From an uncultured Atopobiaceae bacterium (GTDB lineage: Bacteria > Actinomycetota > Coriobacteriia > Coriobacteriales > Atopobiaceae): DNA of 57,459 bases. The notes beneath the pieces were generated by a model. It saw only the letters and a list, made by a program, of their open reading frames with translations. It was not told the DNA's origin and did not search any database. Where the stretch lies: NCBI GenBank assembly GCA_944322145.1, contig CALUNW010000012.1, positions 1 to 57,459 on the forward strand. Reading direction: 5' to 3'. Made by a program: the position numbers and the translations under genes. This document shows, one piece after another, positions 1-8,809 of the stretch (its first letter is position 1; every line of letters begins with the position of its first letter).

Positions 1-193
1 TCAGGCAGACCCGCAACGGGTTTTCCATCATGGAGCCAATATCCGGGGTACGGGATACCATTTGCCGGTAAATCTGCTTAGAGAGCTGCTTCAACGCAGA
101 AATATCCCATCCCAACTCCTGCCTTGCCAGATACCGAAATGCGGCAGGAGCGATGGCAACCCACATCAGCCTTTCACAATATGTATAGTTCAT
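1..193 (-). CDS. Partial L-2-amino-thiazoline-4-carboxylate hydrolase-like protein
   Basis: The start codon is at 193, and the reading frame is still open where the window begins, so only the first 64 codons are seen. A TPDIG motif followed by ENPL resembles the N-terminal part of the ATC hydrolase family (PF14196), which is my main reason for the name. The gene begins 14 bases after the methyltransferase stop and reads the same way, so the two are probably one operon. Base composition is lower in GC than the DNA to the right, suggesting transfer from a Firmicute. Family assignment from such a short piece is tentative. Confidence 0.5.
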   Translation of the reverse strand, partial: MNYTYCERLMWVAIAPAAFRYLARQELGWDISALKQLSKQIYRQMVSRTPDIGSMMENPLRVCL

Positions 194-207
194 GACAAAC
201 CTCCGTC

Positions 208-1023
208 TTACTTCCGCCCCACCAGCATCCGGGAGTCGCCCAGCATCATCATGGCCGCCCGGCGGCGGGAACCGAAAGCCTCCTGGGCCGTGTCGATGAG
301 CCGTACATCCGCATATCCCATGTCCCGCAGTTCCTGGGCGAAGGCCTCCATGTTCCCGTACATGTGGGGCTTCATCTCATCGTTGAGGGCGAACACGCCG
401 CCTTTTTTCAGCACCCGCAGGGTCTCCAACAGCAGAGCCTGCTTGTCCGCACCCATTACATTGTGGTAGACATAGTTGCTCACCACGGCGTCGAAACTCT
501 CATCAGGGAAATCCAGCTTGTTCGCGTCCCCATGCTTGAATACGCACCGGGCCGCCGCGCCCTCGCTTGCGGCGTTTTTCTCGCACATGGCCTGGCCGTA
601 GCCGTAGGCCGCGCCCCAATAGTCGATGCCGGTGACCTCAGCATCCGGCCAGGTCAGCGCCGCCCGGATGCTCAGCGCCCCGGAGCCGCAGCCCACCTCT
701 AAGAGGCTGCCCTGGCCGTCGAAATTAAGATGCGCGAGGACGGTCTTGTGCACCCGCTCCATCATCCCGCCTCCGCCGAAGGCATACTGTTTCCGTATCC
801 ATGTGATCCAGACCAGCAGGGCCAGCAGCGCCGCTGCGGCGACGGAGAACAGGACGCCCAGCGCGGCGATATGGAACACCGTAAATGACAGCACCGCCAG
901 TACCACAGACAGCGCCAAAAGGGCGCCTACCACATAGAAAACAGGGTTTGACATCCAGCTCCCGTAATGTTCCCCATGCGTCCCAAGGCGGATTTCTTTT
1001 TGCTGAACTTGATTTTGCTTCAT
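208..1023 (-). CDS. Class I SAM-dependent methyltransferase with N-terminal membrane anchor
   Basis: This is a 271-residue protein. The start at 1023 is chosen because AAGGAG lies 9 bases upstream. Residues ~25-75 contain two hydrophobic segments. The Rossmann methyltransferase core follows, with the SAM-binding motif LLEVGCGSGALS, an acidic GIDYWG strand end and the DAVVSNYVYHN motif IV. The substrate cannot be told. Small membrane-anchored methyltransferases of this kind are common in Firmicutes beside TetR genes and ATC hydrolases, and the gene here precedes such a hydrolase. Codon use and GC differ from the AraC gene at 1113, so a transfer boundary probably lies between about 1030 and 1100. 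Confidence 0.8.
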   Translation of the reverse strand: MKQNQVQQKEIRLGTHGEHYGSWMSNPVFYVVGALLALSVVLAVLSFTVFHIAALGVLFSVAAAALLALLVWITWIRKQYAFGGGGMMERVHKTVLAHLNFDGQGSLLEVGCGSGALSIRAALTWPDAEVTGIDYWGAAYGYGQAMCEKNAASEGAAARCVFKHGDANKLDFPDESFDAVVSNYVYHNVMGADKQALLLETLRVLKKGGVFALNDEMKPHMYGNMEAFAQELRDMGYADVRLIDTAQEAFGSRRRAAMMMLGDSRMLVGRK

Positions 1024-1112
1024 TTGAACCATCTCCTTACTGAGCATCTCGGGGTCAAAAATGATTCGGCTCGGTGACCATGCCGCCGGCAAGCCGCCGC
1101 GCGTCAGCGTTC

Positions 1113-2144
1113 CTAGAACTGCCCCTTGACTTCGTGAACGCCCTCCCTCTCGCCGAATCGACGCCGCCTCCACTCGCTCGGTGCGGTTCCGTATTCCCTC
1201 TTGAACGCGGAGGAGAACTTGCTCGGGTTCGCGTAGCCGACGCGCACGGCGGCTTCGGCGACGCGCGCTCCCCTGGCAAGCAGGGCGGCGGCGACCTCCA
1301 TGCGCCGCTTGCGGAGGTATCCCGCGACAGTGCTCCCGTATGCCCGCGAGAAGTACTGGTTGAGTGTCGTCGCGCTCACACCGAACGCCGATGCTAGCAC
1401 GCGGGCGTCGTGGGCGCAGTCGAGAGAGCCCTCGAGCTCGTCGTGCACGGCGGCAACGATGCGCATCTGGGTGCGTGTGAGGATGAAGCGGGGTCTGGCG
1501 CAGGAGAGGTCGCGACGTTGGAGGCCAAGCAGCAAGCCGAGAACCTCGTAGGTGGCCAGAGCCCTGTCGGGTGCTTCGACGAGGGCGGCGATGCGTCTCA
1601 TATGCCCGTTGAGCTCGCCGTCGCCGCTGAGCACGGCGGCGCTGCCCGCCTGTCGCGCGATGGCCTCGACGGCATCCTCGTCATCGAGCAGCGAGAAAAG
1701 CGGCGATCGAGCGATACGCGTGTTCACGAACACCTCGACGCCCCGGTAGCGTCCCGAGGGGTACCGGAACTCGGCGGGGCGCTCCTGCGAGCAGCTGATG
1801 CACACCTCGCCGGCCGAGACCGTCGCCAGACCCCCGCTCGGGACGTCGACCTCGCAGCGGCCCTCGTGGCACAGGTTTATCGTCAGCCATTTGCCCTGCG
1901 AGAACGCGGGGAGGGGGACGGACGGGGCCTCTGGGACGTTGGGGCACCGCTCGCACGCGAAGTCGACGTTGGCGACGAACAGGTCGCGCGACAGGGGTCG
2001 GCCTCGCATGCACCCGCTCCCGACCGGGTGCGACAGCACCAGCTCGTAGACGCCGTCGACGTCTTGGACGAGCTCGACGCCGGAGGCGACGCGCAGGCGC
2101 GTCCCCCGGTTGCTCTCCGTATCGGTGAAGGGTGCGTTTCCCAT
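1113..2144 (-). CDS. AraC-family transcriptional regulator
   Basis: The protein has 343 residues. The C-terminal ~100 residues form a double helix-turn-helix of AraC/XylS type: the segment with VLASAFGVSATTLNQYFSRAYG is the first unit, and VAEAAVRVGYANPSKFSSAFKREYG with its terminal P-S-EWR signature is the second. The N-terminal part, with several cysteines (SGCMRG, FACERC, ISCSQE), is a sensor region I cannot assign. The gene is divergent from feoAB, with 169 bases between them. Regulation of iron uptake is therefore plausible but is only inferred from position. Confidence 0.85.
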   Translation of the reverse strand: MGNAPFTDTESNRGTRLRVASGVELVQDVDGVYELVLSHPVGSGCMRGRPLSRDLFVANVDFACERCPNVPEAPSVPLPAFSQGKWLTINLCHEGRCEVDVPSGGLATVSAGEVCISCSQERPAEFRYPSGRYRGVEVFVNTRIARSPLFSLLDDEDAVEAIARQAGSAAVLSGDGELNGHMRRIAALVEAPDRALATYEVLGLLLGLQRRDLSCARPRFILTRTQMRIVAAVHDELEGSLDCAHDARVLASAFGVSATTLNQYFSRAYGSTVAGYLRKRRMEVAAALLARGARVAEAAVRVGYANPSKFSSAFKREYGTAPSEWRRRRFGEREGVHEVKGQF

Positions 2145-2313
2145 AGGCTATCTCCCGTTCGCGCAGTCCAGCCCCATTCGTCTCAAAAGTTTATTTTATC
2201 TAACTTGATGAGATTTGGAGCTGAACCTACATCGCGGAGTTGAGGGGGCATACGTTCCAGGCTTACTTTGGTGCCCGCGGGCGTCAGGCCCGTTTATGGA
2301 AAGGAGCGATTCC

Positions 2314-2538
2314 ATGAGACTATGCGATGTGGCGACGGGGCTTTCTGCCCGTATCGCATCCGTATCCGGCGACGACCGGTTCGTCTCGCGCGTCACGGCC
2401 ATCGGGCTGACGGAGGGATGCGCCGTCGAGGTCCTGCAAAACGTCAAGAACCGGCCCGTGCTCGTGCACGTGCGCGACAGCGACGTGGCGCTCGATCGCG
2501 GCGACTGCATGCGCATCGAGGTGGAGGTGGTCGCATGA
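2314..2538 (+). CDS. feoA: Ferrous iron transport protein A
   Basis: A 74-residue SH3-like FeoA protein. The start is set by AAGGAG 8 bases upstream of ATG at 2314. Family features are the N-terminal LCDVATGLSARI strand, the central IGLTEGCAVEV segment and the C-terminal beta strand ending in IEVEVV. It is a small cytosolic partner thought to modulate FeoB. Its stop overlaps the feoB start (ATGA), showing translational coupling. The upstream 170 bases are AT-rich and would hold the promoter. I could not place a convincing Fur or DtxR box. Confidence 0.93.
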   Translation: MRLCDVATGLSARIASVSGDDRFVSRVTAIGLTEGCAVEVLQNVKNRPVLVHVRDSDVALDRGDCMRIEVEVVA

Positions 2539-4436
2539 GCTGCGAGAGATGTGCGGCTTCCTGCCCCGCGGCGGGCGGCGTCACGGTCGCGCTGCTCGGC
2601 CAGCCCAACTCGGGCAAGTCGACGCTCTTCAACGGGCTCACGGGGGCGCGCCAGCACGTGGGCAACTGGCCCGGCAAGACCGTGGAGCGGAAGGAGGGGA
2701 CGTTCGAGCGCGGCGGCACGGCGTTCCAGGTCGTCGACCTCCCCGGCTCGTACGGGCTCGCGGCCAACTCGCCCGAAGAGGAGGTGACGCGCGACTACCT
2801 CGCATCGGGCGCTGCCGACATCGTGCTCGTGATGGCCGACGCGTCGCAGCTCGAGCGCAGCCTCTACATGCTCGCCGACTTCGTTGCGGCGTGCCCGGAG
2901 CAGCCGTGCCTGCTCGCCCTCAACCTCATGGACGTCGCCGAGAACCAGGGCAAGCGGATCGACGCCGTCCTTATCGCGCGGCGGCTGGGCGTTCCTGTGG
3001 TGCCGCTCGTCGCCTCGCGCCCCGAGGGATACGGCGCGCTGCTTGACGCGCTTGCACGCACGGTGCGCGAGCGTTCCGTCGTGGATGGTGCGCGCCTGCG
3101 CGAGGGGATCGCTGCCGCCCCCGACACGATCCAGGGCACGGCCGCAGCGAAGTTCGCCTGGATCGAGGGGCTGCTCGACGGAGCGGTGGAGGCGCCCGCG
3201 CGCCCGCACGCGCTTTCGCGCTTCGATCGCGTGGTCACGGGCTCGCGCTGGTCGAAGCCCATCACCATCGGCATGATCTTGCTCGGGTTCATCCTGGCGT
3301 TCGTGCCGGCCATCCCCATCATGATGCTCGGCGGCGCCATCTCGTCGCTCGGGCAGGTCGTGGCGGGCGCGCTCGCGCAGGCGGGCGCCCCCGATGTTCT
3401 GGGCAGCTTCCTCGCGGGCGTGGTGTTCAACAGTTTGTGCTTCGGCACCATGATGGTGGGCTACGTCTTCGGCATCAACCTCGTGTTCGGCCTCTACGAG
3501 GAGGCGGGCTACATGGCGCGCATCTCCTACGTGTTCGACCACACCATGGCGCGCTTCGGGTTGCAGGGCAAGTCGCTCATGCCCTTCCTCATGTGCCTCG
3601 GCTGCACGATGGGCGGCGTGTCGGGTTCGCGCGTCATCGACTCGTGGGGCCAGCGCATGCTCACGGTGATGATGGCCTGGGCCATCCCGTGCGGCTCGAC
3701 CTGGGGCGTGGTTCCGGTGCTCGCCGTGGCGTTCTTCGGCGTGGCCGGCGCGCCGCTCGTGATCGTGGGCATCTTCGCCGTGACGATTCTCATCATGTGG
3801 CTCGTGGGTAGGGTGTTCGGCCCGCGCTTGGTGGCGGAGGGCGAGCGTGCGGGCATGGTCATGGAGCTTCCGCCGTACCATCGGCCGCATCTGGGCAACG
3901 TCGCGCGCGGCGCCCTGCTCAAGAGTCGACAGATGTTCGTGCGAGCCATCCGGGTCGTCGCCCTCTTCGCCTTCGCGATTTGGGCGCTCACCTACACCGC
4001 GACCGGCAGCGTCGAGGGGTCGGTGCTCTACGCGCTCGGTACCGCCATCGAGCCGGTCACGCGCTTCTTCGGCATGGGTTGGCAGACGTTCACCGCGTGG
4101 TTGTGCGCCCTCGTGCTCAAGGAGTCCGCGCTCGGGGTGCTCTCGGGGCTCTTCACGGGTGCCGCGACGCCCAACGCCGTGCTCGTGGGCGTCATGACCG
4201 GCGGCGCCGCCGCGGCGTCGAACATCGGCGAGGTCATGGCGCAGGCCATCTCGGCTCCCGAGGCGCTCGCGTTCATCTTTGCGTTCACGTTCAACATGCC
4301 GTGCGCGGCGAGCGTGTCGGCGACCTGGGGTGAGGTGCACTCGACCAAGTGGACTGTCATCACGGCGCTCTTCTACATCTGCTGCTCTCTGCTATTGGGG
4401 TGCGTCGTCTACCACGTGAGCGCGCTGTTCTTGTAG
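2535..4436 (+). CDS. feoB: Ferrous iron transport protein B (GTPase and permease)
   Basis: The protein is 633 residues, slightly short for the family. It opens with a Cys-rich tip (CERCAASCPA), then the G domain with P-loop GQPNSGKST, G3 DLPG and G4 NLMD. The membrane domain follows from about residue 235, with the two Gate regions. The conserved cysteine segments LCFGTMMVGY and MCLGCTMGGVSGSR are in place. It imports Fe2+ across the inner membrane, gated by GTP hydrolysis. There is no separate FeoC gene downstream. The last 28 bases overlap an opposite-strand regulator remnant. Confidence 0.95.
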   Translation: MSCERCAASCPAAGGVTVALLGQPNSGKSTLFNGLTGARQHVGNWPGKTVERKEGTFERGGTAFQVVDLPGSYGLAANSPEEEVTRDYLASGAADIVLVMADASQLERSLYMLADFVAACPEQPCLLALNLMDVAENQGKRIDAVLIARRLGVPVVPLVASRPEGYGALLDALARTVRERSVVDGARLREGIAAAPDTIQGTAAAKFAWIEGLLDGAVEAPARPHALSRFDRVVTGSRWSKPITIGMILLGFILAFVPAIPIMMLGGAISSLGQVVAGALAQAGAPDVLGSFLAGVVFNSLCFGTMMVGYVFGINLVFGLYEEAGYMARISYVFDHTMARFGLQGKSLMPFLMCLGCTMGGVSGSRVIDSWGQRMLTVMMAWAIPCGSTWGVVPVLAVAFFGVAGAPLVIVGIFAVTILIMWLVGRVFGPRLVAEGERAGMVMELPPYHRPHLGNVARGALLKSRQMFVRAIRVVALFAFAIWALTYTATGSVEGSVLYALGTAIEPVTRFFGMGWQTFTAWLCALVLKESALGVLSGLFTGAATPNAVLVGVMTGGAAAASNIGEVMAQAISAPEALAFIFAFTFNMPCAASVSATWGEVHSTKWTVITALFYICCSLLLGCVVYHVSALFL

Positions 4437-5035
4437 CGGGTTGTGCCTGAGGGGAAGGGCAGGTGCGATAGGGCGAGCAAAGTGTGGCGCGCCGCGGCAT
4501 CCGAGGGGTTCCGATTACCGGATGTGCCTGCGGTCGCCTGCTTGAAGAGGCTCTTGAACCTGGTAACTCCCATGCCGGCGACCGATGCCGCCTCCTCCTG
4601 GCTCGCGCCATCGCGCCAACGTGAGTTCGCGAGCTCCATGGCGGCGAGGATCCCGACCCGCGCCCGGCGGTCCTCGGGCAGGGCCGCGGCCGCGGTGCCG
4701 ACGAGGGAGCCGAGCAGCATCCTCGCCGCCCCCTCGTAGACGAGCCCCGCCCCCGGGGCCGTAGGGTTCGTGCGCGCGATCTCGCTGAGCGCCCCGTCGT
4801 GGTGCTCGACGACGGCCGCGTGGCCGAGCGGCGCGCGCACGCCGCGCTCATGGCAGCGGGCGGCCTCTACGCCCGCCTCGTCCGCATCCAGGCCGAGAGC
4901 CTCGGCCGGAGCATCTCCCAGCGCACAGCGGGCGCATAGCGCACGGTCTTCGTGGGGAGACGCGGGCCGGGGCGCACCGCCCCGGCCCGCATAGCCCTTG
5001 GCCAGCGCCCCGGCTAGGGGTGGTATCGCCGACAT
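4409..5035 (-). pseudogene. Probable remnant of an AraC-type regulator
   Basis: The open frame codes for 208 residues. Near residues 140-170 it has a helix-turn-helix resembling the first half of an AraC domain (ASQEEAASVAGMGVTRFKSLFKQA). The second half of that domain is missing: the frame runs into unrelated sequence and finally over the end of feoB on the opposite strand. A frameshift or deletion in the C-terminus is the simplest explanation. In related loci AraC-like genes sit next to feoAB, so this may once have been an iron-responsive regulator. It could also be a functional short variant. Confidence 0.45.
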
Positions 5036-5197
5036 GCTCCCGAGGCGTTTTCCACGCGTTCCGGCTCTGTCCGGTTAGGCCAATTCACTCAAAAAGCGGT
5101 GCCGGCAGGCTTCCCCTGGGCGGCCCATTTTGTCCGTAAAGGCAAGAGGGGCCGTCATTTTGTGTCCCGTGCCTCTCTTCAAAGAAAGAGGGGCAGG

Positions 5198-5671
5198 ATG
5201 GAGCACTCCCACGATTCCGTCCGACGTGGCGCATGCGGCGCCTCCGCCACCGTGGCCTTCCCCGGCGGAGCGAGAGTCTCCGTCGAGGTGACGGATGAGG
5301 TCGCCAGCGCCCTCTGGGACATGCAGCGCGAGACATGGCGGATCGAGCGCAGGGAGGCCCGACACACGCTCAGCCTCGACGCGATGGGCACATTCGTCGC
5401 GTCTACCGGTCCGGAGTCCGAGCCGGGATTTGATCTCCTGAGCAAGTGCAGGACAGGCGAACTCGTTGCGGCCCTGGTTCAGCTTCCCGCCGTGCAGCTC
5501 CGCCGCCTCCTCATGCACGCGGTCGCACAGCTCCCCGTCAAGGAGATCGCCCGTCGCGAGGGGTGCTCCGAGCGCGCCGTCAAGTACAGCCTCGCGAAGG
5601 CGAGGAAGAGAATGAGGGAACTTCTTGCCTGTAGAGTGGGAATAGGAAATCTGGCAGTTATGGGGGCATAA
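5198..5671 (+). CDS. Sigma-70 region 4-like DNA-binding protein
   Basis: This is a 157-residue protein starting at 5198 behind GGGGCAGG. The C-terminal third is a sigma region 4 type helix-turn-helix, with LPVKEIARREGCSERAVKYS followed by a basic LAKARKRMREL recognition helix. No region 2 is visible, so it is not a complete sigma factor. It may be a phage-type or small regulatory sigma-like protein. The ~160 bases before it include an imperfect hairpin (GCCTCTCTT with GAAAGAGGGGC) just ahead of the ribosome site. Target genes are unknown. Confidence 0.7.
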   Translation: MEHSHDSVRRGACGASATVAFPGGARVSVEVTDEVASALWDMQRETWRIERREARHTLSLDAMGTFVASTGPESEPGFDLLSKCRTGELVAALVQLPAVQLRRLLMHAVAQLPVKEIARREGCSERAVKYSLAKARKRMRELLACRVGIGNLAVMGA

Positions 5672-6028
5672 ATCGTCACTTTTGACAACAATGTCCCGAT
5701 AAACGCGATATTTGCTATGCCGGTCCCAGTCGAGAGGCTGGGGCTGGCATGCGTTTGTTTGGTCGGTGGGACTAGCTCGAGTGGGTTTGCTCCCTCGGCT
5801 ACTATGGCGTCGCGATCGATGCATCCGCCGGTATTTGCCGGTGCGGCACATCATGCCTCATGCAGGCAATCATGGGACTCGATGCTGGGGCGCCGCGGGG
5901 CGAGGCGCTTCCTCGGGCGCTCCTTCGGTCCCGTCCCTGCGGCAGAAGGCCGAGCTGGGCAGATGATAAAATGAATCCGTCTGATCACCGCTGGCGAGTG
6001 TCGGCACCTCACGTTTTGGAGGGGGCGC
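5672..6028. other. Gene-free interval between sigma-like gene and small membrane protein
   Basis: There is no convincing reading frame here. A TTGACA at about 5686 with ATATTT some 20 bases later could be a promoter. TAAAAT at about 5967 lies close enough to the 6029 gene to serve as its -10 element. Otherwise I see nothing definite. Confidence 0.4.
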
Positions 6029-6508
6029 ATGGACCACGATTTCTACGAGTGGGCGTCCGATGCTCCGCTGCGTGCGCCCGACGGGTTTTCAGAGACGGCG
6101 ACTGCGGCGGGGGTTGCCGCCTCGGCTGCGGAGCGTAACGAGATGCTGGCTTATGCGCTCCAGACCTTCAGCCGCGGCCACGCGCAGCTGCTCGGGCGTA
6201 TTCTCTCTGGATACGAAAAAGCGAAGAAGCTGCAAATCCGCGGGATGATCGGCTATGCGGCGGCTGCAGTGCTGGCCCTGGTAATCCTTCTGGCACTTCC
6301 GCTCTCCATGGATATGGAGCTCAGGGTTCTTGTGTGGCTCTCGTTTGCCGGGCTGCTCTTCATCCCGTTCATTCCCCTGTGGATTCTGCTCTGCAATCAC
6401 ATTCTCGCGCCCGATTGGAATACCTATGCGACGTGGTACCGCCGTCGGGACCGTAAGGGGCTCGGTTTCGAGGATCTCTATCGCGCCATAGGCATGACGC
6501 GCCCGTAA
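6029..6508 (+). CDS. Small two-helix membrane protein of unknown function
   Basis: A 159-residue protein behind a GGAGGGGGCGC ribosome site. Two hydrophobic helices span roughly residues 78-98 and 102-125, separated by a very short turn (MDMELR), so both ends should face the cytosol. The last 30 residues are polar and basic (WYRRRDRKGLGFEDLYRAI). I do not recognise a family. It stands alone between a sigma-like gene and the convergent oleate hydratase gene, from which a strong hairpin at 6630-6667 separates it. Confidence 0.65.
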   Translation: MDHDFYEWASDAPLRAPDGFSETATAAGVAASAAERNEMLAYALQTFSRGHAQLLGRILSGYEKAKKLQIRGMIGYAAAAVLALVILLALPLSMDMELRVLVWLSFAGLLFIPFIPLWILLCNHILAPDWNTYATWYRRRDRKGLGFEDLYRAIGMTRP

Positions 6509-6629
6509 AGGCAGGGAGAAAAGAAGCTGCGCCGGCACTCATCCGCTACGAAAGCGAGAACGCTGAAGACAGCTCCCGCTTTCCGGTCGCAGCAATATCC
6601 ACCTGATGTTCTCTGGCAATGGAGTATTT

Positions 6630-6667
6630 CGGCCCTGTTTTCTCCAAGTAACGCGAAAACAGGGCCG
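6630..6667. terminator. 13-bp perfect hairpin between convergent genes
   Basis: CGGCCCTGTTTTC at 6630-6642 pairs exactly with GAAAACAGGGCCG at 6655-6667 across a 12-base loop. It lies between two convergent genes and would act in both directions. There is no long U tract outside the stem, although the stem itself contains TTTT/AAAA. Confidence 0.6.
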
Positions 6668-6743
6668 TGCTCATCTAAGAGGCGAGGGAAATCGGAAGCG
6701 TCGGTCGGCGCGCGACGAGCTCTCGCCGCGCGCCGCGCCGTCC

Positions 6744-8642
6744 CTACGGGATCGCCTCGAACTCCCTCAGGACCTTCTCGATGTCCGTTCCCTTGATCTT
6801 CTTGAGCGCCTCCTTGAGCGCAAACCGCTCGACCAGCCCGAGCTTCATGTCGGTGATCGGCTTGCCGTCGCGCAGCTTCACGCTCGCCATGAGCAGGTCG
6901 CGCACGTCAAAGACGCTGCCCCACACCTCGGGCACGCCGCGGTCGACGTCGCAGAGCGTGTAGACGGCCTCCATGCCCGTGCGCATGGAGTACTCGGTCG
7001 TGAAGATGGTGTCGCGCGGCGTCTCGGCAAACTGGCCGATGAAGGCAAAGTTGACCGCGCCGTCGGGCACCACGTCGGGGCGGTCGCCCGCGGCCCGCGG
7101 CATGAAGAACGCCGTGATGTAGGGCATCATGACCGGCACCGTGTTGGCGTGGTGCGCGGCGAGCTCGGCGATGCGGTCCTCGGGAACGCCCATGTGGTAG
7201 AGCCACTCCTGGCAGATCTCCTCGCCGGTGCAGTCGCGCATGGGCTTTCTCACGTAGTTGCCGGGCTCGTCGGGGAAAAGTCCGTACACCCAGACGCAGA
7301 GCTCGTTTTTGGGCTGGTCGCGGAACTGCTGCTGGCGGTTGAGCGTCCAGCTCATGAGCCAGTTGGAGTCGGTGCAGGTCACGATGCCGCCGGTGACCAC
7401 GCGGCCGCTGAAGGGGTCGCGCTTGCAGATTGCCTGGATGTAGGGCGGGATCTCGCCGTCGAGGGTCGTCACCGTGGCGCTCATCCACTTGGTCTTCTCG
7501 GGGTCGCCGCAGAAGGTGTCTGGATGGCCGAAGCTGGGGTCCTGCGCCGCGATGCGCCGCCACATGTCCCAGCCGCCGCCGGGGGCGAGCTCGGGTTTCC
7601 ACGCGGCGGGCCTGTCCTGTGCCCCCATGGTGGAGTTCTCGACGCAGCCGCCGTTGGTGATGAAGACGAGGTCGTTCTCGGTGAGGTCGATGACCGTGGT
7701 CGCGCCGGTCTCGGCCCCGTCGCCTGCCGCCGTCCGGCTCAGCACGATGCGCGTCGCCACCTTCTTCGCGGGCGAGCTGTGGGGGTTGCGCGGAAGGGCC
7801 GCCTGCTGGATGCGCTGGATGGTGTCCTGGCCGGTGCCGGTGCGCGGACGCATTGGGCCCGCGCCGCCCCCGATGGAGAACCTGACGTCCTCGACCTTCG
7901 TGTTGAAGTGGAACTGAACGCCAGCGGCCTTGAGGTACTCGACGAGGGGCAAGATCATCGACTCGTACTGGTTGTACCTGGTGAAGCGCAGGGCCGAGAA
8001 GTCCGGCAGCCCGGCGATGTGGTGGATGTAGCGCTTGATGTAGAGCTTCATCTCGAGCGCGGAGTGCCAGTTCTCGAACGCGAACATGGTGCGCCAGTAC
8101 ATCCAGAAGTTGGAGGAGAGCACCTCGTCGTCAAAGAAGTCGGTGATGGGTCGGTCGTAGAGCTTCTCGTCGGGCGTGAAGAAGAGCTCCATGATCTCCA
8201 TGGCCGCCCTGTCCGAGAGGCCAAACTTCCCGGCGCAGCCCGCGTCGCGCCCGCGATCTTTCGTCGCGCGGCAGAGCGAGTAGTTGGGGTCCTCCTTGTT
8301 GAGCCAGTAGTACTCGTCAAGTACGGAGACACCGGGCGTCTCGATGGAGGGGATGGAGCGGAACAGGTCCCACATCACCTCGAAGTGGTTGTCCATCTCT
8401 CGGCCGCCGCGCATGACGTAGCCGAGGCCGGGGATGTCGAGGCCGTCGCACGCGCCGCCGGGCACGTCGTCCTTCTCGAAGATGTGGATGTTCTTGCCCG
8501 GCATCTGGGCGTCGCGGACGAGGTAGCACGCGGCGGAGAGTGCCGCCAGGCCCGTGCCCACGATGTAGGCGCTCTTGTGCTCGATGCCCGCGGGCTTCTT
8601 GGGGCGAGCGAATGCTTCGTAGTTGCCGCTTGAGTAGTACAT
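6744..8642 (-). CDS. ohyA: Oleate hydratase (MCRA family, FAD-dependent)
   Basis: A 632-residue protein of normal length for the myosin-cross-reactive-antigen family. It adds water to the cis-9 double bond of oleate and related unsaturated fatty acids, giving 10-hydroxy acids. The FAD-binding Rossmann motif GTGLAALSAA is at ~28-37, followed by FEKDDVPGG. Conserved MRGGREMDNHFE, FALKEALKK and LFPDEPGNYV stretches are present. In the gut this activity detoxifies host fatty acids. A TetR-family gene lies 167 bases upstream on the same strand and is the obvious candidate regulator. Confidence 0.95.
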   Translation of the reverse strand: MYYSSGNYEAFARPKKPAGIEHKSAYIVGTGLAALSAACYLVRDAQMPGKNIHIFEKDDVPGGACDGLDIPGLGYVMRGGREMDNHFEVMWDLFRSIPSIETPGVSVLDEYYWLNKEDPNYSLCRATKDRGRDAGCAGKFGLSDRAAMEIMELFFTPDEKLYDRPITDFFDDEVLSSNFWMYWRTMFAFENWHSALEMKLYIKRYIHHIAGLPDFSALRFTRYNQYESMILPLVEYLKAAGVQFHFNTKVEDVRFSIGGGAGPMRPRTGTGQDTIQRIQQAALPRNPHSSPAKKVATRIVLSRTAAGDGAETGATTVIDLTENDLVFITNGGCVENSTMGAQDRPAAWKPELAPGGGWDMWRRIAAQDPSFGHPDTFCGDPEKTKWMSATVTTLDGEIPPYIQAICKRDPFSGRVVTGGIVTCTDSNWLMSWTLNRQQQFRDQPKNELCVWVYGLFPDEPGNYVRKPMRDCTGEEICQEWLYHMGVPEDRIAELAAHHANTVPVMMPYITAFFMPRAAGDRPDVVPDGAVNFAFIGQFAETPRDTIFTTEYSMRTGMEAVYTLCDVDRGVPEVWGSVFDVRDLLMASVKLRDGKPITDMKLGLVERFALKEALKKIKGTDIEKVLREFEAIP

Positions 8643-8809
8643 GGCCGCACCTTTCTTACGTGCGCACCGGGCGTGTCCGATGCGTCTGGTTCAATGGTGG
8701 GGCCGTGGCGGGAGGCGCGCCATGGGCAGAGCGGCGCCTCTGTATGGTTTCTTATCAATGCGGCCGGATTGTACAGACGGGCGAGAAGGACGGGCGGGCC
8801 CCGCGGTCC

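Noticed and set aside
2145..2313. Possible Fur or DtxR box upstream of feoA
   Set aside because: The region is AT-rich, but no convincing palindrome matching either consensus could be seen by eye.
2196..4340. A 714-codon minus-strand frame over feoAB
   Set aside because: Shadow of feoB; composition typical of reversed high-GC coding sequence.
5717..5974. An 85-codon frame in the gap after the sigma-like gene
   Set aside because: No ribosome site, odd composition and no family resemblance.
6606..8633. A 675-codon plus-strand open frame opposite oleate hydratase
   Set aside because: It is the mirror of a clearly conserved gene in high-GC DNA; its His/Arg/Val-rich translation has no family features.
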